From NCBI GenBank assembly GCA_035527535.1, contig DATLAK010000099.1:1-47308 (forward strand): 47,308 nt of DNA. Reading direction: 5' to 3'. Both the position numbers and the translations under genes were made by a program. Each line of letters opens with the position of its first letter. Position 1 is the stretch's first letter. This DNA is from Armatimonadota bacterium (GTDB lineage: Bacteria; Armatimonadota; Hebobacteria; GCA-020354555; CP070648). The notes beneath the pieces were generated by a model. It was not told the DNA's origin and ran no database searches. It saw nothing but the letters and a program-made list of their open reading frames with translations. Shown piece after piece: positions 36,172 through 43,552 of the stretch.

Positions 36172-36943
36172 GCTCGCTCTCGGGCGCGGTCGGCAAGGTT
36201 GGGCGCCCCAGCTCCCACAGTTTCGCCTCTCTTGCCGCGGCCTGCCACGCATCGAACAGCGCCAGGATGAGGCCCTGCGGGCCATCGAGAAACCCGGCGC
36301 GAAGAATGTAGTCGCGCGCGAATATCGCCGGGCCGCGGACCCCCATGCTTGGCAGCGAGGGCCGCCGGCCGCGCCGCAGCCACTCCAGCGCCCCCCATTC
36401 CGCGTAGCGGCGCATCTTCACGAAGCAATCGTCCAGGGTGAGATACGAATAGTGCAGGATCGCTCCCCGGCAGCGGCCGACGCGCCCCTGCACCTGCGCC
36501 GCCTCGTGCACTGCGCGCTCCGGGTAGTGCGTCAGGTCGCGCCGGAACAACCGCAGCTTGCGCTCTCCGCGCCATGCGCCGTAGCGCATGCGCCGCCCCA
36601 GGAAGTAGCCGTGGATGGGGATGAAGTAGCCATCCGCCGCTCGATCAGCGACGAGGAGGGCGCGCATCTCGCGGCGCAGCTCAGGGGTCACGCGTTCGTC
36701 GGCGTCGAGCGACAGCACCCACGGGTGCGCGGCCTGGCTCAGCGCCCAGTTCTTCTGCGCTGCCGGGCCGCGAAACTCGTGTTGCAGCACGCGCGCCCCC
36801 AGTTCGCCCGCGACGGCGGCGGTGGCGTCCTCACTCGAGTCGTCCACCACCAGCACCTCATCCGCCCAGGCGACCGATTGCACGCACTCCGCGATGTTGT
36901 GCGCCTCATTATGGGTGGGGATGATGACGCTGAGCTTGTCCAT
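36137..36943 (-). CDS. GT2 glycosyltransferase, WaaE/KdtX-like
   Basis: 268-aa GT-A enzyme with LSVIIPTHNEAHNIAECVQSV, EVLVVDDSSEDAT, QKNWALSQAAHPWVLSLDAD (DAD metal motif) and ERVTPELRREM. RKLRLFRRDLTHYP, AVHEAAQVQG and ILHYSYLTLDDCFVKMRRYA are features of the WaaE/KdtX group that adds glucose to the first heptose or modifies Kdo-proximal core. It is the first gene of the minus-strand GT cluster. This subgroup fits the adjacent Kdo transferase and heptosyltransferases. Confidence 0.9.
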   Translation of the reverse strand: MDKLSVIIPTHNEAHNIAECVQSVAWADEVLVVDDSSEDATAAVAGELGARVLQHEFRGPAAQKNWALSQAAHPWVLSLDADERVTPELRREMRALLVADRAADGYFIPIHGYFLGRRMRYGAWRGERKLRLFRRDLTHYPERAVHEAAQVQGRVGRCRGAILHYSYLTLDDCFVKMRRYAEWGALEWLRRGRRPSLPSMGVRGPAIFARDYILRAGFLDGPQGLILALFDAWQAAAREAKLWELGRPTLPTAPESEHAQDQHRPADA

Positions 36944-37232
36944 GCCGAGCGCACCGCGGCCTTCCGCGTCAGTCTCCAGTTCGAGCCGCGCCCCCGCCTG
37001 TCCTGCCGAACAGGTGCCTCGCGGTCGGCATCGAATCCATCCCCACCCAAGAAGGTCACCCCCCGCGCTCGCCGGGTGTGTTCGGAGAGTGGCGATCGCC
37101 CTTGCGCGCGACCTCCTATAGAGGTCGCGAACCTCACGCCACGCCCTGACAGGTCGGGGCGCGATTGCTCGCGCCCTCCACGAGAAGGCGCGCCCGGTTG
37201 ACGCCTGGCCCGGCGCGGCGCGGGAGCGCTCA
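36944..37232. other. Intergenic region with hairpin repeats
   Basis: No gene is seen. It contains the inverted repeat CCTGT/ACAGG near 36997-37014, the 11-mer AAGAAGGTCAC (37049-37059, also at 41826), and a 23-base hairpin (37107-37129). Confidence 0.5.
37107..37129. repeat. 23-base hairpin repeat, copy 2
   Basis: Perfect 9-bp stem CGCGACCTC/GAGGTCGCG with loop CTATA. Same length, ends and TCC..TAGAG centre as the hairpin at 14629-14651. Confidence 0.5.
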
Positions 37233-38108
37233 TTACCCCGGTGCGAACAGCTCCTCCACGAACGCGCGGGGATCGAAGTCCCGCAGGTCGTCGGCCTGCT
37301 CGCCGGTGCCGATGAGCTTGATGGGGAGGCCGGTTTCGTGGGCGATGGTCACCACCGCGCCCCCGCGCGCGGTGCCGTCGAGCTTGGTGAGGACGATGCC
37401 GGTGACGGCGACCGCCTGCGCGAACTGCTGCGCCTGCGCCAAGGCATTCTGACCGACGGTGGCGTCGAGCACCAGCAGCGCCTCGTCGGCAGGACGGCCG
37501 AGCGCGCGCTCGCTCACCCGCGCCACCTTGCGCAGCTCCTCCATCAGGTTGCGCTGCGTGTGCAGGCGGCCGGCGGTGTCGGCGATAACGACCTCGACCC
37601 CGCGCGCGCGCGCGGAGGCGACCGCGTCAAACACCACCGCCGCCGGGTCGCCGCCGGGCTGCTGGGCGATGGCCTCGACGCCGATGCGGCTCGCCCACAC
37701 CTGGAGCTGCTCCGCCGCCGCCGCGCGAAAGGTGTCGGCGCACGCCAGCAGCACGCGCTTGCCCTGGCCGCGAAAGCGATGGGCAAGCTTGGCGATGGTC
37801 GTGGTCTTGCCGGTGCCGTTGACCCCCACCATCAGGTAGAGGAGCGGCTGGCGCTCGTCGGTCATCAGCGGGCGCTGGTGGCGGGACAGAACCTCCGTCA
37901 GAATGTCCTTGAGGGCGTCACGGGCGTGGGCGGCCTGTGCGATGTGCTGGGCGAGGATGCGCTGACGCAGTTGCCCTACCACCTCCTGGGCGGTGCGGAC
38001 GCTGACGTCGCTCGCCACCAACAGCTCTTCGAGTTCTTCCAGCAGCTCTTCATCCACCACGTCGCGCAGGAAGAGCTGGCCGATGCGGCTGAACAGTCCC
38101 TTGAGCAT
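37233..38108 (-). CDS. ftsY: Signal recognition particle receptor
   Basis: 291-aa SRP GTPase that docks ribosome-SRP complexes at the inner membrane. The N domain is [21 protein letters not shown]. The G domain has G1 [30 protein letters not shown]3 [10 protein letters not shown]4 [11 protein letters not shown] and closing [22 protein letters not shown]. The long acidic A domain of E. coli FtsY is missing; a short [10 protein letters not shown] amphipathic start probably contacts the membrane. ATG 38108 has GGAGG five bases upstream. It is downstream of the PDZ/anti-sigma genes on the same strand (34-base gap), so part of its transcription may come from the sigma operon. Confidence 0.95.
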   Translation of the reverse strand: MLKGLFSRIGQLFLRDVVDEELLEELEELLVASDVSVRTAQEVVGQLRQRILAQHIAQAAHARDALKDILTEVLSRHQRPLMTDERQPLLYLMVGVNGTGKTTTIAKLAHRFRGQGKRVLLACADTFRAAAAEQLQVWASRIGVEAIAQQPGGDPAAVVFDAVASARARGVEVVIADTAGRLHTQRNLMEELRKVARVSERALGRPADEALLVLDATVGQNALAQAQQFAQAVAVTGIVLTKLDGTARGGAVVTIAHETGLPIKLIGTGEQADDLRDFDPRAFVEELFAPG

Positions 38109-38142
38109 GGATCCTCCGGAAACCAATGATCTCGCGTCGAAG

Positions 38143-39366
38143 CTAACGCATCGAGCGGGCGGTTTTCAGCATCGCCTCGCGGCCGAGGGCGCGCGATTGC
38201 AGGGACACCGCGGTTTCGCCGCGGGCCCACGAGAGGACCGCTTGCGCGCCCGCGCTGGTCAGCGTCCCAGTCGCGGCGCCGATTGCGACTCGCGCTCCCA
38301 ACCCGGGGGCCGGAGCCGGCCCGGCGGTGCTGCGCGCTCCCGCCTGGGTGATTATCAGCAGCGGCTTGCCGGCCCCCGCGTACAGCAGCCGCGCCTCCAC
38401 GGGCTTGCCGTTACGCGTCAGCGCGCTGAGCGTTAGCAGCCCGTAGCCGGGCGGCAGCCACTGCGGCGCCAGCAGGACGAACGGCATGACTGCGCGCGCC
38501 TGGGCCAGTGTCATATCCTCCACATCGTAGAGCGGCAGGCGCACTCGCTTGAGCGTCACCTGCAGGGGAGTCGTGCTCCCGGCGCGCGCCACCGTTAGCT
38601 TCACCGATGTGCCCGGCGCCCCGCGCAGCAGCTCCATCATCGCCGGCAGGTGGAGCAGCGATACGTCGCGGCCGTCTGCGGCGACGATGGTGTCACCCGG
38701 CCGCAGTCCCGCGCGCGCCGCCGGCATGCCGGGCTCGACCGACAAGATGGTTGTCGGCATGCCGGGCGTGAGGGCGAGGCCTACTCCACCGCCGGGGAGG
38801 TCGGCGGCGACGGAGCGTCCCCACCCCCGCCGGCGCGCCGCCGAGGGAGCACCCATGCGCGCGCCGGGGGCCGCCTGCACCGCCGACCCCGCGAGCTTGA
38901 GGAGCTCCTCCACGCGCAGCTCGGCTGTCAGCCCGAGCTGCGTATCGCCTTGGATCCACTCGACCGTGACCCGTCGCGGCCCGGGGCCCTGCGCTGCCCA
39001 TCCCGCACGGTCGCCGAACCTGAGGGGAAACGAGGGTTGGGTGAGCGGCTGACCAAGATTTGGCATCTGCCACAGGGTGATGCCGTTGGCATAGGTGACG
39101 TAGACGCGGTCGGGCACATAGACCCCCTCGATCTGCTGTGCGGGCGCAAACAGGATACGCGGGGTTCCGGCGTCCGCCGGCGGAGCCGTGGGAAGGCAGA
39201 TGACGAAAGAGGCGCGTTCCTGCGCCTCGGTCAACGACATGACTCCCGCTCCCGGCGCCGAGACGACGGCGGGAACGCGCGATTCGCGAGCGGCAATCGC
39301 CGGCGCCAGCGCGCACGCGCCCAGCGCTACGCCCAGGCCCCTGGCGATCAGCGATGCCCGGGTCAT
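38143..39366 (-). CDS. Secreted PDZ protein with duplicated flanking domain
   Basis: 407-aa exported protein. A signal peptide (LIARGLGVALGACALAPAIA-A) comes first. A PDZ domain at ~192-280 (ILSVEPGMPAARAGLRPGDT, IVAADGRDVSLL) is flanked by two related units. The unit at 43-160 has SLTEAQERASFVICLPT, YANGITLWQMP and VEWIQGDTQLGLTAEL. The unit at 285-407 has TLAQARAVMPFVLLAPQWLP, PPGYGL, LLYAGAGKPLLIITQAG and LSWARGETAVSLQSRAL. The LPxGY...Y..G...L.I.Q pattern recalls DUF4367 and RseB/MucB C-terminal domains. ATG 39366 overlaps the anti-sigma stop by 4 bases. It is third in the sigma operon, the place of MucB/RseB; a regulatory role is inference. Confidence 0.72.
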   Translation of the reverse strand: MTRASLIARGLGVALGACALAPAIAARESRVPAVVSAPGAGVMSLTEAQERASFVICLPTAPPADAGTPRILFAPAQQIEGVYVPDRVYVTYANGITLWQMPNLGQPLTQPSFPLRFGDRAGWAAQGPGPRRVTVEWIQGDTQLGLTAELRVEELLKLAGSAVQAAPGARMGAPSAARRRGWGRSVAADLPGGGVGLALTPGMPTTILSVEPGMPAARAGLRPGDTIVAADGRDVSLLHLPAMMELLRGAPGTSVKLTVARAGSTTPLQVTLKRVRLPLYDVEDMTLAQARAVMPFVLLAPQWLPPGYGLLTLSALTRNGKPVEARLLYAGAGKPLLIITQAGARSTAGPAPAPGLGARVAIGAATGTLTSAGAQAVLSWARGETAVSLQSRALGREAMLKTARSMR

Positions 39367-40838
39367 GGATGGGACCGTTTCGCGCGACCCGGAGTAGCAG
39401 GAGGTTGGGGCACCGGCCATATCGTCAGCGTCCCCTCTCCGCCGCGCAGCGCGTAACCCATCCGCTCCAGCGCCTTCGCTATCGTCTTCTGTGCGGGGCG
39501 CGCGCCGAGGCCGGCCCGGCGGCCGGTCGGGAAGCCCTCCGGCGCCAGGACGTACACGCCTTGGCCCGATGCCAGACCTTGCAAAACCTCGTCCCACGTG
39601 GCCGAAGCGGTCGGTTTCCCTTTGCTCACTCTGGTCATCGGCCCGGGGGGGCCGGAGGGCCCGGCAGCACCGGCAGGCGCCGCTTCCGTCCGCTCCGCGG
39701 AGACGGGCGCGAACACGTAGTAAGCCTGCGGCTGCACCTGGGCGCCGCGTATGACTAGCTGCTGCGTTGCCATGTCGGGGCCCGGCGCCGCCACCTGCAC
39801 GTCCACGTTGTTGACTCTGCTCTTGTCGAGTCGGCCCTGCCACAGCACGACCTCGGGCGATCGCGCATCGGCACTGCGCAGCGACACCTGGGCGTCCTCC
39901 ACGTCGTCGTTGGGCTTCAACTGCAGCGTCAGGTTCCGGTTGGACAACTGCGTGTGACTGGCCTGGGCCGTCACCGCAATCGAGGTAGCGGCCCGCTCGC
40001 CGAACCGCAACGCATCGTCGAGATCGGCGGCAGGCGCACGCTTGCCCTCGCCCGGGGTAGCGACGGCTGCGCGCGCGGCGCGCAGCGACGGGGTCGCCGG
40101 CTCCGCCGCGACCGATGGTGCCGCGGAGGAGGGAACGTGCTCCTCCTGCTCTGCGGCCGTCCTGCCTTTGGTGACCGCGCTCTCGGCGCCAGCCCCGGAC
40201 GCGCGCGGGGACTCCGTCCCCATGGGCGGCGGCCCTGTAAGAGTCAAGGGCGACACGGCCGGCGCTTCAGCCTTCGTTGGCGCGTACCCCGCGGACGGGC
40301 GCGATGGTTCGCGCCCATTGGCGCCGCGCGGTTGGGCCGCGGTCGCCGCCGGCACGCCGGGGTGGACCGGTGGCGCCGGGCGCTCTGCGGACGGCGCGGC
40401 CGCACCAGTCATGGGAGCGGGAGTCCGCAGGGGTGGTTGACGCAGGGCGTCACCCGAGTCGTCGCGCAGCCGGGCGGGCGCCTGTGCGGCGGTTCGGCTG
40501 CGGAATGACGGTTCTTCACGTGTCGTCAGGTGCATGACACCGAAGGCAGCGACCGCCAGCAGGGCCGCGGCGGCTACCGGCACTGCCCAGCGCACCATCA
40601 CCGCACGCGGCCCGTCGCCGCGCGCCTGCAGGCGCGCCCGCACCGCGCCCACCAGGGCCGGCGGCGCAGGCTCCGCTTGCAGTTCGCGCAGGGACCGCAG
40701 GACCGCCTCCAACGCGGCGAACTCCTCCCGGCAGCGGACGCAGGCCCCCAGGTGCGCCTCCAGCTCGCGCCGCTCGCCCGCTCCCAGGTCGCCGTCGCGG
40801 TAGCGGGAGAACCGGTCTATGACATCACGGCATCGCAT
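39363..40838 (-). CDS. Membrane zinc-finger anti-sigma factor
   Basis: 491-aa single-pass protein. Residues 1-40 are a zf-HC2/ZAS anti-sigma domain (Cys3, His29, Cys33, Cys36: HLGACVRC). The transmembrane helix is ~81-104 (VPVAAAALLAVAAFGV). A long periplasmic part follows: a ~180-residue low-complexity Pro/Ala linker, a beta-rich domain (~280-390, NRNLTLQLKPNDDVEDAQVS), and a small C-terminal alpha/beta unit (QKTIAKALERMGYALRGGEG). The gene follows the sigma factor by 21 bases. In this family the ZAS domain holds the sigma factor until regulated proteolysis frees it. The periplasmic part is much longer than RseA's and is probably the sensor. Confidence 0.85.
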   Translation of the reverse strand: MRCRDVIDRFSRYRDGDLGAGERRELEAHLGACVRCREEFAALEAVLRSLRELQAEPAPPALVGAVRARLQARGDGPRAVMVRWAVPVAAAALLAVAAFGVMHLTTREEPSFRSRTAAQAPARLRDDSGDALRQPPLRTPAPMTGAAAPSAERPAPPVHPGVPAATAAQPRGANGREPSRPSAGYAPTKAEAPAVSPLTLTGPPPMGTESPRASGAGAESAVTKGRTAAEQEEHVPSSAAPSVAAEPATPSLRAARAAVATPGEGKRAPAADLDDALRFGERAATSIAVTAQASHTQLSNRNLTLQLKPNDDVEDAQVSLRSADARSPEVVLWQGRLDKSRVNNVDVQVAAPGPDMATQQLVIRGAQVQPQAYYVFAPVSAERTEAAPAGAAGPSGPPGPMTRVSKGKPTASATWDEVLQGLASGQGVYVLAPEGFPTGRRAGLGARPAQKTIAKALERMGYALRGGEGTLTIWPVPQPPATPGRAKRSHP

Positions 40839-40859
40839 GGCATACCCTACTGTTTGACC

Positions 40860-41474
40860 TCAGTCTCCGCGCAGAAGTTCCAGGTGCGGCTGGAGGGCCT
40901 CCTTGAGCGCCAGGCGAGCCCGGTTCAGCCGTGACTTCACGGTGCCGACGTTGGCGCCGGTAATCGTCGCAATCTCCTCGTAGGAGCACCCTTGCAGCTC
41001 GTACAGCACGAGGGGCAGCCGATGGTGCACGGGCAGCGACGCGATCGCCCGGTGCACGACCTCGTGGCGCTCCCGCCTCTGCACGCGCTCCTCCACGCCG
41101 GGAGCGGGGTCCGGGGCATCCGCCGGGATCGCCTCGTCAGTGATGAGCGAGCTGGCGGGCGGTGGCCGCCGCTGGCGGCGCTTGATCTCGTCGAGGCAGA
41201 CGTTTGTCGTCACCCGGTACAACCAGGTCGAGAACGATGACCCGCGGCGAAACCGCTTGATCGCGGCGAAGGCGCGCACCAGTGCTTCCTGGGCGATGTC
41301 GCACGCTTCGTCGCGATCGCCGATCATGCGGTAGGCGAGGTTGTACACCCACTGGCCGTGCCGCTCCACCAAGCGATCGAAGGCCAGCGTATCTCCCCGC
41401 TGACATCGCTCGATCAGCACGTTCTCGGCGGCGAGCGCGTCTTCCGTCACCGCTCCTGGGGGCGCGAGTCGCAT
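40860..41474 (-). CDS. ECF (RpoE-like) RNA polymerase sigma factor
   Basis: 204-aa group IV sigma factor. Region 2 covers LIERCQRGDTLAFDRLVERH, NLAYRMIGDRDEACDIAQEA and FSTWLYRVTTNVCLDEIKR. Region 4 covers IASLPVHHRLPLVLYELQG, YEEIATITGANVGTVKSRLN and RARLALKEAL. The start is taken as ATG 41474; an upstream frame to 41561 lies before the promoter -10 and cannot be transcribed from it. It is first in an operon with anti-sigma and PDZ genes, opposite an HtrA gene, pointing to cell-envelope stress. No auto-regulatory ECF-type promoter (GAAC..TC) was identified. Confidence 0.93.
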   Translation of the reverse strand: MRLAPPGAVTEDALAAENVLIERCQRGDTLAFDRLVERHGQWVYNLAYRMIGDRDEACDIAQEALVRAFAAIKRFRRGSSFSTWLYRVTTNVCLDEIKRRQRRPPPASSLITDEAIPADAPDPAPGVEERVQRRERHEVVHRAIASLPVHHRLPLVLYELQGCSYEEIATITGANVGTVKSRLNRARLALKEALQPHLELLRGD

Positions 41475-41484
41475 GGCTTCCAGG

Positions 41485-41513
41485 ATTATATCGCGGTCAG
41501 TGGCACTGGGCAA
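41485..41513 (-). promoter_or_regulatory. sigma70-like promoter of ECF sigma operon
   Basis: On the minus strand TTGCCC (41513-41508), 17 bases, TATAAT (41490-41485). The -10 ends 10 bases before ATG 41474, so the leader would be only a few bases. Confidence 0.6.
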
Positions 41514-41583
41514 GGGCCGAGACGAGCGGGGGTGTGACCTCGGAGTCTTGGCATGCCGCACAAATCACTCCTCTCCCTTCCAG

Positions 41584-41655
41584 AGCCTGCCCTGAGTGGC
41601 TAGGTCGCGCGCGACCGCCACCCCGGCCCAGCGGGCTTAGGGGCCTGTCGAAGGG
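41584..41655 (+). repeat. 25-base repeat split by structured repeat
   Basis: AGCCTGCCCTGAG (41584-41596) and CGAAGGG (41649-41655) match the two ends of the repeat at 61-85. Here they are separated by structured-repeat copy B. Confidence 0.6.
41596..41645 (+). repeat. Two-hairpin structured repeat, copy B
   Basis: GTGGCTAGG, inner palindrome TCGCGCGCGA, CCGCCAC, CCCGG, inner palindrome CCCAGCGGG, CTTAG, GGGGCC. The outer stem of the second hairpin is CCCC/GGGG. Confidence 0.7.
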
Positions 41656-41702
41656 GAGAGGACGAAGGTGAGGGTAAACAGTCCCGCCGTCCACCCTCAC
41701 CC

Positions 41703-41756
41703 GGCGGCTAAGTCCCGATTCTCGGGACCGCCGTGGCGGCCTTCAGGCCTAGCCAC
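41703..41756 (-). repeat. Two-hairpin structured repeat, copy C
   Basis: On the minus strand: GTGGCTAGG, inner palindrome CCTGAAGG, CCGCCAC, GGCGG, inner palindrome TCCCGAGAATCGGGA, CTTAG, CCGCC. Confidence 0.72.
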
Positions 41757-41774
41757 TCGCCGCAGGCTCGCCGA

Positions 41775-41795
41775 CCTCTCCCTTCCAGGGAGAGG
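41775..41795. repeat. Perfect 9-bp hairpin
   Basis: CCTCTCCCT, loop TCC, AGGGAGAGG. The left arm also occurs at ~41569-41577 with its partner (GGGGAGAGG) displaced to ~41653-41661 by the nested insert. Confidence 0.6.
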
Positions 41796-41980
41796 GGTGC
41801 GCACCGTCTGCGGCCGCACCAAAGAAAGAAGGTCACACCCGCGAGCGGGGGTGCGGTTCGCAAACCACCGGTGGTCACCACGCGCCGCGCCGATGATGCC
41901 GGTCGCTGCTGCGGGCTACGGTGTGACGAACAGCAACGTGGGTGTAGCAACACCCGCACAGCGCTCGCCCGCCGCCGCCC

Positions 41981-42009
41981 TTGACGCGCCGCGGGAGGCA
42001 TGGGACAAT
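41981..42009 (+). promoter_or_regulatory. sigma70-like promoter for first htrA
   Basis: TTGACG (41981-41986), 17 bases, GACAAT (42004-42009), 30 bases before the start codon. Confidence 0.6.
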
Positions 42010-42039
42010 ACGGCAGCCAACGCAAAGAGGTGAGCGGGA

Positions 42040-43170
42040 ATGAGCGACGGAACGGTGTTCAGGCTGCGTTGGGCGCCCCTGGTGGGAGCGGCCCTGGCGG
42101 GGTGCGTGATCGGCGCCGCGTTAACGGCGCTGGTGACGGCGCCAGGGGGCGCCGGCTTGGCCGCTCCGGCCTATGCGCGCGCGATCGCCCCGGAGTCACA
42201 GAGTGCGATCGTCGAGGCGATAAAGAAGGTTGGCCCCGCGGTCGTCAACATCAACACCATCGTGCAAGTCCCATCCGCGCCGGTGCCGGAGATCTTTCGG
42301 CCGTTCTTCGAGGGGCCGTTTCCGCGTCAGGGCCAGGCCTCGGGCGTCATCATCGATCAGAAGGGATTGGTGCTGACGAACAACCACGTCCTCGAGGGTG
42401 CGACGGCGGTCAAGGTCACTCTGGCCGACGGGCGCACCTACGACGCGACCGTCGTCGGCACCGACCCCTTGAGCGATATCGGCGTCGTGCGCATAGCGGA
42501 CGGCGGCTTGCCCTTCGCCGAGCTGGGCGCCTCCGAGGAGAAGCCCATCGGCTCGTGGATCATCGCCATCGGCAACCCCTACGGCTACGAGAACACGGTG
42601 ACGGTGGGCGTGCTGAGCGCGCGCGATCGGAGCCTGCGCGCCCCCAACGGGGTGGTACTTGACCATTTGCTGCAGACCGATGCGGCCATCAACCCCGGCA
42701 ACAGCGGCGGTGCGCTGGTGGACATCGAGGGCAAAGTCATCGGCGTCCCGACGGCGATCATTCCCTACGCGCAGGGCATCGGCTTCGCCATCTCCGCCGA
42801 GAGCGCGCGCAAGGTAGCCACGCAGCTGATCGCGACCGGGCGCGCCATCCACCCCTGGCTGGGCGTGGGGGTGGTGCCGATCACGGACGAAATCCGACAG
42901 CAGCTCAAGCTGCCGGATCGCGGCGGCGTCCTCGTCAGCGGCGTCGAACCGGACAGCCCGGCCGCGCAGGCCGGGATCCAGCCCCGGGATGTGATCGTGC
43001 GCGCGGGAGAGCGCGCGGTGACCGACCTGCAGGTGGTTGCCGACGTGGTGCGGGACAGCACAGTGGGGCAGGAGCTTCCGCTGACCATACTTCGCAATGG
43101 CGCCCAGATCGTCGTCACCGTGACCGTCGGCGAGCGGCCCGCGCCAAAACCGGGCCCCGAACAGCCATAG
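42040..43170 (+). CDS. HtrA/DegP-family serine protease, one PDZ
   Basis: 376-aa envelope protease. An N-terminal hydrophobic segment (~11-32) acts as signal anchor. The trypsin-fold domain has the triad His116 (LTNNHVLEG), Asp146 (LSDIGVV) and Ser222 (NPGNSGGALVD). One PDZ follows at ~275-365 (GVEPDSPAAQAGIQPRDVIV). One PDZ plus a membrane anchor is the DegS arrangement, the protease that cleaves RseA in E. coli. The gene is divergent from the sigma/anti-sigma operon, so a site-1-protease role is an attractive inference. ATG 42040 has GAGGTGAGCGGGA upstream. Confidence 0.92.
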   Translation: MSDGTVFRLRWAPLVGAALAGCVIGAALTALVTAPGGAGLAAPAYARAIAPESQSAIVEAIKKVGPAVVNINTIVQVPSAPVPEIFRPFFEGPFPRQGQASGVIIDQKGLVLTNNHVLEGATAVKVTLADGRTYDATVVGTDPLSDIGVVRIADGGLPFAELGASEEKPIGSWIIAIGNPYGYENTVTVGVLSARDRSLRAPNGVVLDHLLQTDAAINPGNSGGALVDIEGKVIGVPTAIIPYAQGIGFAISAESARKVATQLIATGRAIHPWLGVGVVPITDEIRQQLKLPDRGGVLVSGVEPDSPAAQAGIQPRDVIVRAGERAVTDLQVVADVVRDSTVGQELPLTILRNGAQIVVTVTVGERPAPKPGPEQP

Positions 43171-43517
43171 ACACCCGGGAGGCGATGTCGGCTGAGCCTG
43201 CTCTCAGGAGGGCGAGCCGCGCGACGGCTCCGCTGAGCCTGCGCCCCCGAACCCGGTTCGTGCGCTGTGGCTTTTCCGTCAGGCAGCAGCCCTCTCATCG
43301 GCCGCAGTGAACCACCGGTCGCCGGTTTCCCCGCCCGCGCTTTCTGCGCCCGCGCGTCTCGATCGCGCCCAGCGCGCCGAAGCCCAGCGGTTCCCGCTTG
43401 GCGCTGCCGTGAAGGCTCACAACGGAACCAACGGCCGGAGACATTCGTCACACAAGACGGGAATGATGCTGCCGCGGTGGTGCCCGTGCGTCACTGGCGG
43501 GATATGGCGCGGCGTGC
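43171..43517. other. Intergenic region, small repeats
   Basis: No gene is supported. GCTGAGCCTGC occurs twice (~43191 and ~43232) around a hairpin GAGCCG/CGGCTC (43214-43230), which may end the htrA transcript. Confidence 0.4.
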
Positions 43518-43523
43518 TATAAT
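43518..43523 (+). promoter_or_regulatory. Extended -10 element for GT2 gene
   Basis: TATAAT preceded by TGC (TGnTATAAT), as in the lpxC promoter. No good -35 at 16-18 bases (TGGCGG at best), consistent with an extended -10 promoter. AGGAGG lies at 43544-43549. Confidence 0.55.
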
Positions 43524-43552
43524 CCCGCACAATAGCGACGCACAGGAGGCCA

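Larger units (their letters stand above)
41514..41980. other. Palindrome mosaic between sigma operon and htrA
   Basis: No gene is seen. Between ~41526 and 41860 it is packed with inverted repeats: two structured repeats, the split 25-base repeat, CCTCTCCCT/AGGGAGAGG (41775-41795), GGTGAGGGT/ACCCTCACC (41667-41675 with 41693-41701) and GGTCAC-type repeats. The last ~120 bases look unstructured. Confidence 0.65.

Noticed and set aside
41475-41561. 29-residue N-terminal extension of the sigma factor
   Set aside because: It would begin upstream of the -35/-10 boxes and has no similarity to sigma region 2.
41596-41800. CRISPR array
   Set aside because: The repeats are few, palindromic, in both orientations and unevenly spaced; no cas genes lie nearby.
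43267-43552. Possible gene upstream of the GT2 gene
   Set aside because: Frames on both strands are Arg/Pro/Ser-rich with no motif, and the promoter at 43518 lies within them.
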